A stretch of DNA of 64,000 bases, from positions 22,913,799 to 22,977,798 of the forward strand of contig NC_081151.1 of NCBI RefSeq assembly GCF_958295425.1. Reading direction: 5' to 3'. Position 1 is the first letter of the stretch; each line of letters opens with the position of its first letter. A program made the position numbers and the translations under genes. The notes below the pieces were generated by a model, which was not told the origin of the DNA, searched no databases, and was given only the letters and a program-made list of their open reading frames with translations. The DNA is from Solea solea (lineage: Eukaryota > Chordata > Actinopteri > Pleuronectiformes > Soleidae). Below, one piece after another: positions 53,535 through 63,970 of the stretch.

Positions 53535-54040
53535 TATCTGCAGTATGATTAGCATTGTTGCTAAAGCGTGAGAATGCCCCCCCCCCCCCACCTCAGCCTT
53601 TTATCTTCCTGTTCTCACGCCTGTCAGGACTTCCTGCTCACACCCAGCTGGCCCCGCCCTCAGCTCACCGCCCGCCCACTCGCTCGCTCACCACGTCTCT
53701 GCACCGCTCGCTCACTTCCTCCCCTTTAATCGGGGCGGAGCTCGTGCGGCCCGACGTGTGTTTGGTGTCGTCTGTGCTGCGGCTTTTATTGTGAAAGGCG
53801 GTGACTGTGTTTGTACACAGTGTGGTGAGTGTGACATCTGTGGGTAACCATGACACTGTGTGTGTGTGTGTGAGTGATCGCTCTATGATGAAAGTGTTTT
53901 TATTCAATCACTTAAATACACTGAAGTATTTAAAACTTTTTATTCATGTTGTTGTTTGATGAACTGACACATAACCAGAGTCTGCCGGCCAGGACTCAGT
54001 GAAAAATGTGATTTAAGACACAGAAATGAGTGCTTACCAT
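53535..54040. other. Short GC-rich gene-free stretch
   Basis: It holds a C-run at 53578-53589, GC-rich text to about 53790 and a short (GT)n at 53857-53872. No exon is supported. Confidence 0.5.
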
Positions 54041-54044
54041 TTAC

Positions 54045-54485
54045 AACCTATGTCAGTTGAAGTCTACAATATCTTAAGAACATGTTCACGTCTTTATTTC
54101 ACTGTGAGACAGACTTTTCCAACAGGAAACAGACGTTTGTAAACCACTCACTCTCCCACACCAAAGCCCATAGAGAAAATCAGTGATTTTAACGTCACAC
54201 ACACAGGAGTTGTTGTTCCACTGCTGCCTCCATCACTACGTTCAAATGTCTTATTTTGTCATTTCGGCATTTAAAATGATTTGTTCAGATTTACATCAGT
54301 GACACAAAGTGGCCACACGAGGCAGCAGCAGACCAGCAGCTCCTGTGTCCCTGTGAGCTAAAATCATTGATTGTCTCTATGGGGTTTGGTGTGGGAGAGT
54401 GAGTGGTTTACAAACCTCAGTTTCCTGTTGGAAAAGTCTGTCTAACAGTGAGATAAAGACGTCAACATGTTCTGAACAAATTGTA
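54045..54485 (-). repeat. Palindromic repeat family, copy 6 (reverse, near complete)
   Basis: Outer left: aagaacatgttcacgtcttt, then gtaaaccactcactctccca. Arm B: cactgctgcctccatcacta. Arm A: ggccacacgaggcagcagca. Outer right: gagagtgagtggtttacaaa, then gtgagataaagacgtcaaca. This is the best copy for defining the ends. Confidence 0.88.
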
Positions 54486-54808
54486 CATTTAAGATGACGT
54501 AGATTTTATTCGGTGAGTCTTTTATTAAGTGGCTAAAATCATTTTTTTCTTCTGACAAGTGCATTTATTTTTCTAATTGCCCTTTTTTGAAGTTTGTTGT
54601 ATAAGTGTTAGTGTCCTAAGGCCGTTTGTATTCAATAAATCCTTTTTTTTTTTTACAAAGAACAGCAAACGTCTTCTATAATGACTCTCTAAAATCTCTG
54701 TTATTTTGGTCTTAGAATGCGTTTGATGTTATTGTTAATGAACTAAAACACATCCCATGATGTCATTGGCTGTGGTTATCAGGCCACAGTTATTTTCCAG
54801 AAGAATAC

Positions 54809-54809
<1 letters not shown>

Positions 54810-54841
<32 letters not shown>

Positions 54842-55004
54842 CGTTACGACACACTTTTCATAACCGTGTGTTTATTTGTACTTGTTTAGTGAGAACCTCC
54901 CATAATCCTTCACTTCACGCAGCTTTGGCTGCTGCTGCTGCCGTCATAATTTTTCCTGTGAGAAACTCCTGTGAGTTGGTGACTCATTATTGTTGTGCAG
55001 GTGA

Positions 55005-55067
<63 letters not shown>
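54810..55067 (+). repeat. (CA)n at 54810-54840 and (GT)n at 55006-55067
   Basis: Two inverted dinucleotide runs lie 165 bases apart, separated by unique sequence with a CAG|GTGAGT junction at 54999-55001. That donor-like site lies at the edge of the GT run and is probably chance. Confidence 0.9.
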
Positions 55068-55068
<1 letters not shown>

Positions 55069-55069
55069 C

Positions 55070-55600
55070 CCCCGCCGTAGTGTGCAGACTATCATTAGCA
55101 GGACCTTTGGCCCCTCCCCTTCACTCTGTATCCAGGCAGCCAGCTGCTCCCTCATTAGCTCAGGTCCATCACGGCTCCACTCTACCTGACGCTCCTTATC
55201 ACAAACTAAGTGACTCTCTTAACCTCGCTCCCCCCCCTCATGCCCTCCTCCCGCCCTCCTCTCCCCTCTCTTAATCTTAATCTGTCTAATGTGTGTGTAA
55301 ATAACGCTTGCGTGGTCCAGATAGTTTTTGTTCCAGCATCAAACAAGCCCGGACCATGGGAACCTGGTCATTAATGACTCTGTGATTCATGGTTATGGCT
55401 CCGTGTCTCGTCTCACCACGAGTCTGTCATTAAGACTTTCCCAGACTTCCCATCCCGGCCTCTCCCAGTCAACAGCTCACCCACACTCAGCGCCGCTAAA
55501 TCATCATCACCGCCACCACTCAAACACACACACATCAGCACCTTTTTCCTCCACTTTGTTTTCATGCATTTTACAGGCAAACACAATTATTCCACGATAA
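55070..55600. other. Unique GC-richer block, possible conserved non-coding DNA
   Basis: It is free of repeats, with words such as tatcattagcaggacctttg and ggtcattaatgactctgtga. No frame is convincing. Confidence 0.3.
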
Positions 55601-55649
55601 AATGGGTCATTATGTTCGCCGATGACAAGATTTACCTAAAAATCTACAC

Positions 55650-56040
55650 CGGATTAAGTTCACTATGTCATAAACATGTATTCACCACTTTATCTTGTCA
55701 TTAGACAGCACACTTCTGTCAGGAAACTCAACTTTGTGTTACTGTTACTCTCCCACACCAAAGCCCATAGAGAAAATCAGTGATTTTAACATCACAGCAC
55801 ACAGGAGTTGTTGATCCACTGCTGCCTCCATCAGTAAATTCAGATGTCTTATTTTAGTGAATTCGGCATTTGAAATCCGTCATTCAGATTTACCTCAGTA
55901 CCTCAGTTATTTCAGTGACACAAAGTGACCACACGAGGCAGCAGTAGACCAGCAGCTCCTGTGTCCCCTAGAGCTAAAATCACTGATTTTCTCTATGGGG
56001 TTTGGTGTGGGAGAGTGAGTGGTTTACAAATGTAAGTAAA
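55650..56040 (-). repeat. Palindromic repeat family, copy 7 (reverse)
   Basis: Left: tactctcccacaccaaagcc and arm B gcctccatcagtaaattcag. Right: arm A gaccacacgaggcagcagta and gtgtgggagagtgagtggtt. A local 'tacctcag' duplication sits at the centre. Confidence 0.85.
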
Positions 56041-56404
56041 TTGGTGTTTAATGCTGCATTATCATATTTTAGTCCAACTTATTGTTTTCTTCTTTCCTGT
56101 ATTTATATATTGGATTTTTTTATTATAATTGTGTTTTTTTCAAATGGCCTTGCCTTCTTCAGCTGCAAATTGATATGACATAGAAAAGAGTCAAAAACAT
56201 CATTTTCTGAATTTAAAACACGACTTTTTGCTGTTTTCACAGAACAAACTCTTAGTTTTACAAAGTTAAAGCTAAATTAAAGTGAAGTTAACTTTAATAT
56301 AAAAAGGCTAACGAGTGCTGACTGTATTTAGACCTTATAATTCTGCAGTTAATCACACAGGCTTTAACAGAGCAATCACACTGAGGCCTGTGTGTGTGTG
56401 TGTG

Positions 56405-56545
56405 GGGGTTGAAAATGGGTATTTCTCCTCCGATAATTAGCCTATCAGACCATTTACACGGCTAAGAATCATTAGCACCTGTTTAATGAGGAGGCTAAAA
56501 ATAAAGGAAGCACTTAAAGGATGGGGAGGAACCTGCTGGAACCAG
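56405..56545. promoter_or_regulatory. Candidate enhancer-like block with homeobox, E-box and MEF2-type sites
   Basis: It is unique sequence with cgataattagcctatcagac, cattagcacctgtttaatga and ggctaaaaataaaggaagca. TAATTA and TTAATGA are homeodomain cores, CACCTG is an E-box, and CTAAAAATAA fits the MEF2 consensus YTAWWWWTAR exactly. Motif density only; no conservation data. Confidence 0.3.
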
Positions 56546-57004
56546 AACTTCACACTCTGACTGTGTGTGTGAGCATAAATTCACGACATCGCTGCTCATG
56601 TGTAACCAAGACTTTTACATCAGTGTTGGTTTTTCACCGTCTGATTTGAAAGGATGCAATTAGTTTTTCTATTAAAGTATTTTTTGGATCATACATTAAT
56701 TAAATAATCAATAATTTAAAAGTACTTTGAGAAAAGTGTATTTTTATTGCTCAAAATGCGACTGAAATTTATCATTTGTTTAATCACTTGAACCATAATT
56801 GATCAGATGAAAGTACAAAGAAATGATTGAAATTGTTTTGACAGTAGAATGTGACACTTGCACACACTCAAAACCCATATTTTCTTTTCCAATTTCTGAA
56901 CTGGAAAGTGTTGAACTCCCAGTTCCGCCTTCCAATGTAAAGGTAACGCAGAATTAACATTCAATCAGAAGTCTGTCATCCAATGAAGAACTTTTCTCAG
57001 AGGT

Positions 57005-57050
57005 GTGAGAGGTGTCCCACAGGGCTCCATTCTTGGTCCTCTACTAATCA
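57005..57050 (+). mobile_element. LINE reverse-transcriptase fragment (GVPQGSILGPLL)
   Basis: The frame reads R-G-V-P-Q-G-S-I-L-G-P-L-L-I, the same RT motif as at 19768. The protein similarity ends on both sides within a few residues. Confidence 0.7.
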
Positions 57051-57632
57051 AGCTTTCAGCGTGTAGGTCAATCAAGGAACTCAAAGATCAACTTTTAAAT
57101 CAGTTGTACACAAAGTACTGTGTCATTTTCAAAAGGTAAACATGTTGCTACGCTGCTTGTGAAACCTTCTTGGAATAAGAGTCAATGGCCTGTCCATGAA
57201 CATGAGGCTAGTGGAGCTTTTCCATCATTTAGTTCTGGCATGGTTCAGCTTAGATTCACACAAGAATCAAAGCGAAATTATACTTCCAAAATCTACTTAT
57301 AATTTTAAAGTCTACTCCATGAGTGCGACATATGACACAAAGTGTCGAACGGTAGATTAAAGTTAAATCCCTGAAAACGTGCGTTAATCTCCAACATTTA
57401 GCAAAGACAATGTCTAAAATGTCAATATTTGATCGTGAGTCCCGACCACGTTCAGTGGTATTTTAGTTCAGTGACTGTCGCCGCTCATGCAGGAAGTACT
57501 GAACGATTCTGTGAACAAATCTTTTTTTAAATCGACTGATTCTAATGATTCAGTTCCACACAAAACAACAACCCAAGTCACCAGTTTGTGTGTTTGTGTC
57601 GTGTAGTAAACCACGCCCACGGCAGTTTCATA

Positions 57633-57683
57633 GAGGAGGAGCTATGACGACTCCGCCCTCGTTGAGGAGGAGCTATGACGTCA
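57633..57683 (+). promoter_or_regulatory. 17-bp direct repeat ending in a perfect CRE
   Basis: GAGGAGGAGCTATGACG occurs at 57633-57649 and 57664-57680. The second copy is completed to TGACGTCA (57676-57683). CpG-rich DNA follows to 57960. Possibly a promoter; no exon or product is identified. Confidence 0.25.
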
Positions 57684-58887
57684 TGGAAAACAACGTGAAT
57701 AGAGTCGAGTCGAGCTCGAACTGTATAATGGAAAAGAGCCGTATTTCACCAGGACAGCAAAATCAACGACAGCGCGGCGTCGTAGACGTAGAGTGAACGC
57801 GCTTCAGTGTCTGTGAGTCACAGACAGACGCGCGATAATGTCGTGAGAAGGAGTCGATTACGGATGAAACGCCCGCGCTGAAACACACGCTCACGCTCAG
57901 GAACGTCTGCGAGTCGAGACGAGGGATTTATCTGCTGATATGAGTCGATCAGAGAGTCTGTCTGCCCTCGCCTTCACTCAAGTGACACCAGCAACTGTTT
58001 GGGGTCAAGTAGGGTGTGTGTGTGTGTGTGTGTGTGTGGGGGGCGAGGGTCAGTTACAGTCTGCAGCAGCTGGAGCAACATACACACCAAAAAACATCAA
58101 GCGCTCACAGATACACGTGTGTGTGTGTGTGTGTATGTGTGTGTGTGTGTGTGTGTGTGAGGAGGGGTCAACTCAGTCAAAAATATCGAAAATCTAAAGC
58201 GTTATTTCCAAATTTCTGAACCAAATTCACCACGTTAGGTAAACCAGACATTTCCAAGACTCTCAAATGATAAATCATATTGGTTTTAGGCAGAAATCTC
58301 ACACCAGATCTCATTACATTTATTTTTAGTATCTCATTTAGTTGGAAAATCTTTTTTCAGCATCTATTTTTTAAATCACCGTTCAAATACAACATGAACA
58401 CAGTAGAGTGACGGTGGTTTCATCCAAACACACTTTCATTTTAATTCAGAGCTAGAGAGAGAGAGAGAGAGAGGCAGTAAAATCCCAAACGTCCTCTTTG
58501 CAGTAGCAACTACAGTCGTACGTCACAGTGACAGCAGCCACGACCTTTGACACAACAGAGGCGTCAACAAAGACCCCGGTGATTGACATGTGTCAATATA
58601 AAAATCCAGTTTTGCTCGTTCATTTGATGTAAAAACTGTTAAAAACACTGAATAATTATTTAAAAAAAATAATTACACTCATGCAAAGTTTAACGTGCAC
58701 AAATGACAAAAACTGAAAGACCTTCATTAATAGCTGCAGCTGCTGATCCTTTACAGGACAAATAATTAAATATGTCAACTCTGGAGTTACTGGAGGACAT
58801 AACAAAACTTTTGTTCTTTTGTTACATCCCTTCCTCTCTCCTGTCCCCCATTCCTTTCACCACAACCTGTCTTGGCAGATGACTGCA

Positions 58888-59435
58888 CATGTTTGAGTCT
58901 GGTACTCAGTGTCTCAGTAGCAGTAATGTTGTCTCATGGTGTCTCAGTAGCAGTAACGATGTCTCACGGTGTCTCAGTAGCAGTAATGGTGTCTCACGGT
59001 GTCTCAGTAGCAGTAACGTTGTCTCAGTAGCACTAACGGTGTCTCACAGTGTCTTAGTAGCCGTAACGGTGTCTCACGGTGTCTCAGTAGCAGTAACAGT
59101 GTCTCACGGTGTCTCAGTAGCAGTAACGGTGTCTCAGTAGCAGTAACGGTGTCTCACGGTGTCGCAGTAGCGTTTTCTCACGGTGTCTCAGTAGCAGTAA
59201 CAGTGTCGCAGTAGCGTTGTCTCACGGTGTCTCAGTAGCAGTAACAGTGTCTCAGTAGCAGTAACAGTGTCGCAGTAGCGTTGTCTCACGGTGTCTCAGT
59301 AGCAGTAACAGTGTCGCAGTAGCGTTGTCTCACTGTGTCTCAGTAGCAGTAACGTTGTCTCATGGTGTCTCAGTAGCAGTAACGTTGTCTCATGGTGTCT
59401 CAGTAGCAGTAACGGTGTCTCACGGTGTCTACTCG
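58888..59435 (+). repeat. 28-bp minisatellite (GTCTCAGTAGCAGTAACG)
   Basis: About 20 units of a GTCTCACGGT plus GTCTCAGTAGCAGTAACG repeat occur, with internal deletions giving 18-base and longer composite units (gtcgcagtagcgttgtctca). Frames here on both strands (LSSSNVVS; LLLLRHHETT) are repeat artefacts. Confidence 0.95.
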
Positions 59436-59599
59436 ACATGTCCAAACGTGTGCTGACCTCGCTGCAGATCTGACGATCCACAAGAATGTGACAGCGGCTC
59501 ATGGTTGGCTCATGGTTGGTTAATGGTTGGCTCATGGTTACCACGGCGACAGTGGCGGGACACTGACACCGAGAGTGGAGGCTTTAAACCTGTTGATGA

Positions 59600-59880
59600 G
59601 TCTTAGTCTATAACATCTTCTCACCAAATTTGGGGAAATTCAGTAAATTTTGCCTCTGTTTTCACAGTAGGTGGCGCTATAGAGCCCTTGAGCAATGCAC
59701 GTATCTGGGAACTATGCCAATATCGCATTTTCACCAGATCTGACCTCCATGACAGTTTCAAGGGTTTTTATGCACGTTGGATGTAATAATAATCTGAAGG
59801 ATTGCGATCGGTTCCTTGCACAAAATCGTAACAAGGAGCCGTTTCGGCCCCTAACATTCGTGGCTCGGGCCCTAAATTGA
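59600..59880 (+). repeat. GGGCCCGAGC-ended MITE-like element, copy 3
   Basis: It starts gtctataacatcttctcacc and contains 'gcgctatagagcccttgagc', shared with 42752. It ends ttcgtggctcgggccctaaa. Confidence 0.75.
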
Positions 59881-60837
59881 ACATTAACAGTCTAACTCTC
59901 TAATTTACATTTTATGTCTGTAACGCGGTGAATTTCTCATGAAAAATACACTTTTATTGACTTTTATTAAGTTTCTGGGAACAGAAACATATCATTTGTA
60001 ATAAATTGCAGATTAATAAATAATAATTGCCCCCCCCACACACACACACACACAGTACAGTACAGCAGACTCGGCGTGTTTTTTGTGCTGTGTTTTGGCG
60101 TGAAAGCCTCAGATACCTCCGCAGCTGCCAGTCTGAACGGATTTAGAGCGTTTGGCCGGTGTGGACACCTGGAATAGAACCACCGCACTGTTCTCAGGAC
60201 TTTTCTGGCTCCTTATTCCCAGGTCGTCTGGAACCACCGCCAGGTTTTTTTTGGGTTTAATTTACGGCCCCGCTGAGCTCAGGCATGTACTCTCTCATTT
60301 TATTTATTATCTCTTAGGATTCTAAAAATAAAGAAATAAAAGTGTGTCCAGGTTATTGAGATGTTTTGTAAATCCAGGCTTTAGACTCCAGAGGTGGTTC
60401 TTGTTCTTGGTTCTGGTCCTCGGGCAGTTTCTGTTACTGTCTGAATGTTTGGATGCTTTACTCGACTCAGTCTGGTATCAGACACGTTGTTGTCCATGAC
60501 TTCCTCGTCCTTTTCTTATCTCAGCTGGAACTGTTGAGATAAGCGTTGATGAAACACTTTGACTGAGTGACCTGTAGATCATTTCACTCGCTCATGTCAC
60601 CAGAGTTGCAAACAACACCCTCAATTAACGAAGGATTACTTCATTTTGGCAAATCCTCATAAGAGGAAATGTCACACGTCATCCGAGGGGGGCGTGGCCA
60701 TCGCCTCACGCCACAAACAGTGATTTAAAGCTGCATCCGTCAATTTCAGGTTTGGTGGAAGCTCTTTCTGTCCCTTCAGCAAAACAATTTGTCTGAACGT
60801 GGCAGTGAAATCCACGTCACTGTTTACCAGCAGCCGC
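59881..60837. other. Gene-free stretch
   Basis: It contains a C-run and (CA)n at 60030-60053 and a unique GC-richer block at 60090-60300. No exon is supported. Confidence 0.5.
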
Positions 60838-61010
60838 AGAGCCGGACTCCCCTGACGGAGCCGGACTCCCCTGACGGAGCCGGACTCCTCTGACGGAGCC
60901 GGACTCCTCTGACGGAGCCGGACTCCCCTGACGGAGCCGGACTCCGCTGACGGAGCCGGACTCCCCTGACGGAGCCGGACTCCCCTGACGGAGCCGGACG
61001 TTTGGCGGTT
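60838..61010 (+). repeat. 19-bp CpG-rich minisatellite (GAGCCGGACTCCCCTGACG)
   Basis: Eight full units and one partial unit occur, with single-base changes (CCTCTG, CCGCTG). Each unit has two CpGs and the word CCGG. 19 is not a multiple of three, so frames across it shift through three repeating peptides and are not genes. Confidence 0.95.
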
Positions 61011-61610
61011 TGGCCCCGCGCTCTGTCTGCACCTGCTCGCCGTGTTTCCCCCCCCGTGTGACGCCACTGTGACCGGTAATCACAACCTCGGTGAACAGAC
61101 GTAAACAGACATTAGGCCCGCTGCTCCTCCAGCCTGCACTTATCTCCGGTGAACAGTGCCCCCCCGAGTGTACAGTAATTAGAGAGATCAAGTCACCCAC
61201 AGCTGAAGATCACCACCAGGCTGCAGCTCCACCAAGTCTGCAGCGCCCCCAGGTGGGGAAGGCGGTGAAGAGCATAATCAAAGCATTTATTGTCTGATTG
61301 ATTTCTTCATACAGTGGGTGCAGGAGTGATGATTGTGCCTCTAAACCTGCCGCTGAGTGTGAGCAGCTGTACGTGTGGTCCTCACGTGGAGGTCAGAGGT
61401 CAGGAGGTGAGCCGACCTCTGACAGAGATGTCGAGTGGCAGACAGCCAGTCTCACCTCTGAGCTCACGTCTCATTGACCAACAGTTGATTTACGGAGCGT
61501 GAAACGGGGAGAACAAACCGGAGTGTGGAGATCAGAGGCTGCTCAAACCTCTGACCGTCTAATTTGTTACAGACAGTTGACGCCTCTGTCCATGATGAGC
61601 TGATAGATTC
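61011..61610. other. Unique GC-richer block
   Basis: Words such as ccggtaatcacaacctcggt and cctgcacttatctccggtga look unique. Possible conserved non-coding DNA. No frame is convincing. Confidence 0.3.
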
Positions 61611-61611
61611 T

Positions 61612-61920
61612 GACGTTTGTGAACCACTCACTCTCCCACACCAAAGCCCACAGAGAAAATCAGTGATTTAAGCTCACAGGGACACAGGAGCTGCTGGTCC
61701 TCTGCTGCCTCGTGTGGTCACTTTGTGTCACTGAGGTCAATCTGAACAATAGATTTCAAACACAGAAATGATAAAATAAGACATTTGAACTTAGTGATGG
61801 AGGCAGCAGTGGATCGACAACACCTGTGTGTGTGTGTGTGTGTGTGTGTGATGTGAAAATCACTGGTTTTCTCTCTGGGGTTTGGTGTGGGAGAGTGAGT
61901 GGTTTACAAACTTTAACAAA
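61612..61920 (+). repeat. Palindromic repeat family, copy 8 (forward), tandem unit 1
   Basis: Arm A: ctctgctgcctcgtgtggtc. Arm B: gatggaggcagcagtggatc. An expanded (GT)n at 61825-61850 sits inside arm B, where other copies read cctgtgtgctgtgatg. The tail is acaaatttgttaacagatta. Confidence 0.88.
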
Positions 61921-61977
61921 TTTGTTAACAGATTAACAAATAAAACTTACCTCCAGGTATCTTAAGAGCATGTTCAC

Positions 61978-62285
61978 GTCACTGAGCGAGTTTGTAAACC
62001 ACTCACTCTCCCACACCAAACCCCAGAGAGAAAATCAGTGATTTAAGCTCACAGGGACACAGGAGCTGCTGGTCTACTGCTGCCTCGTGTGGTCACTTTG
62101 TGTCACTGAGGTCAATCTGAACGATAGATTTCAAACACAGAAATTATAAAATAAGACATTTGAATTTAGTGATGGAGGCAGCAGTGGATCGACAACACCT
62201 GTGTGTGTGTGTGTGTGATGTGAAAATCACTGGTTTTCTCTCTGGGGTTTGGTGTGGGAGAGTGAGTGGTTTACAAACTTTAACA
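61978..62285 (+). repeat. Palindromic repeat family, copy 9 (forward), tandem unit 2
   Basis: Nearly identical to unit 1, including the 'acaaatttgttaacagatta' tail. The (GT)n in arm B is shorter. The offset from unit 1 is about 375 bases. Confidence 0.9.
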
Positions 62286-62341
62286 AATTTGTTAACAGAT
62301 TAACAAATAAAACTTACCTCCAGGTATCTTAAGAGCATGTT

Positions 62342-62640
62342 CACGTCACTGAGCGAGTTTGTAAACCACTCACTCTCACACACCAAACCCCATAGAGAAA
62401 ATCAGTGATTTTAACATCACAGCACACAGCAGTTGTCGATCCACTGCTGCCTCCATCACTCAGTTCAAATGTGTCATAGTGTGACTTATGTTATTGAAAT
62501 CTCTTGTTTGAATGTATCTAAGTGACACAAAGTGACCACACGAGGCAGCAGTAGACCAGCAGCTCCTGTGTCCACATGAGCTTAAATCACTGATTTTCTC
62601 TATGGGGTTTGGTGTGGGAGAGTGAGTGATTTACATAGTG
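62342..62640 (-). repeat. Palindromic repeat family, copy 10 (reverse), tandem unit 3
   Basis: The left junction (gtcactgagcgagtttgtaa) is the same as in unit 2, but the interior is inverted: arm B left (gctgcctccatcactcagtt), arm A right (gaccacacgaggcagcagta). The offset from unit 2 is about 367 bases. Confidence 0.88.
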
Positions 62641-62682
62641 AGGAAAACGTGTCTTAATGGTTTTTGTAGACTTTTTGCAGAG

Positions 62683-62724
<42 letters not shown>

Positions 62725-62992
62725 TCACTGTGTCAGCTTTGACTGAAGGTGTGTGTGTGTGCATGTGTGCAGGTCTTTTGAACCTCACTCTAACATGAGG
62801 TGAGACCGAGGACATGAGTTTGTTTAGCTGCCGTTCACTTCAAGTGCTCTTAAATGGAGATCTCTACTACTGTGTGTGTGTGTGTGTGTGTGTGTGATGA
62901 TTAATGACCTGTCTCTCTCCCTCCTCCATTCACTCACTGCACCCATTTGCAGCAGATCACCTGTTCTTTGGTCACAGGGAGGGGGGTCTTTC

Positions 62993-63028
<36 letters not shown>

Positions 63029-63700
63029 AGGAAACAGTAGATGTTATTGATTTTCTCCTGGAGTGCTTGCTGGTTGTCTGCAGTTGTGTGTGTGTGTTTG
63101 AACATTTGAATTCTGACTCCTGCTTGTGTTATGAAGTTTTATGAATCAGATTTCAGTTGTGATTTAGGGTCAATGAATGTTTGAATCATGAATATATTCA
63201 ATTAGAGTCTGTGTGTGTGTGTGTGTGTGTGTTTTAGCTACTTTTTGTGTTTTTTAGTCGCATTTGATTTCAGTTTTCATGTGACATAACAAAAAGAGGC
63301 ATGAAAAAGAAAAAGAAAAGAGAATGAAATATAACATACTGTAAATAGACTTTTGAGAAGAATAATGTGCATTTAAAGACTGTTTAACAGAATACTGTTT
63401 TTTAACACCATGTCTTTTTTTTAGTTTGTAGTTTAGGTATATAGTTTACTTAGACTGATGCTGAAAATAATCCTAGAAATGTAATAAAATCGAATGAACA
63501 CAAAAAAGTTACTGTGATCTTTAAAAAAATGCTAAATTTATTTCAAACAACAAGAAGCTAAAACACTGTTAAAATATGTATATTTACGTTTAAAATACAG
63601 ACATACATTATTATTATTTTTTTTAATAGTAAAACTGATAATATCCCTATCATTGATTACCTTATATCGTATTTACTGTATTACATGTCCCGCTAAAATC
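62641..63700. other. Gene-free stretch with dense (CA)n/(GT)n runs
   Basis: Dinucleotide runs lie at 62682-62720 (CA), 62872-62896, 62997-63024 and 63210-63231 (GT). AT-rich DNA follows from 63240. No exon is seen. Confidence 0.7.
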
Positions 63701-63704
63701 TCAG

Positions 63705-63970
63705 TTGACCAAACCCCATAGAGAAAATCAGTGATTTTAGCTCACAGGGACACAGGAGCTGCTGGTCTACTGCTGCCTCGTGTGGTCATTTTGTGTCACT
63801 GCAGTCAATCTGAGCAAAGGAATTTTAATGCCGAATTGACAAAATAAGACATTTAAACTTAGTGATGGAGGCAGCAGTGGATCAACAACTCCTGTGGACT
63901 GTGATGTTAAAATCACTGATTTTCTCTATGGGGTTTGGTTGGGAGAGTGAAACCTGTTTTACATGAGGAA
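63705..63970 (+). repeat. Palindromic repeat family, copy 11 (forward)
   Basis: Arm A: ctactgctgcctcgtgtggt. Arm B: gatggaggcagcagtggatc. The outer arms are short: ccaaaccccatagagaaaat on the left and ctctatggggtttggttggg on the right. Confidence 0.85.

Larger units (their letters stand above)
56550..58880. other. Gene-free stretch
   Basis: It contains an RT scrap at 57005-57050, a 17-bp direct repeat with a CRE at 57633-57683, a CpG-richer block to 57960, (GT)n runs at 58015-58038 and 58118-58158 and a (GA)n run at 58455-58472. No exon is supported. Confidence 0.5.

Noticed and set aside
54757..55008. CAG|GTGAGT at 54999-55001 with an open frame upstream
   Set aside because: The GTGAGT is the edge of a (GT)n run, and the frame crosses a (CA)n run (THTHTH); probably chance.
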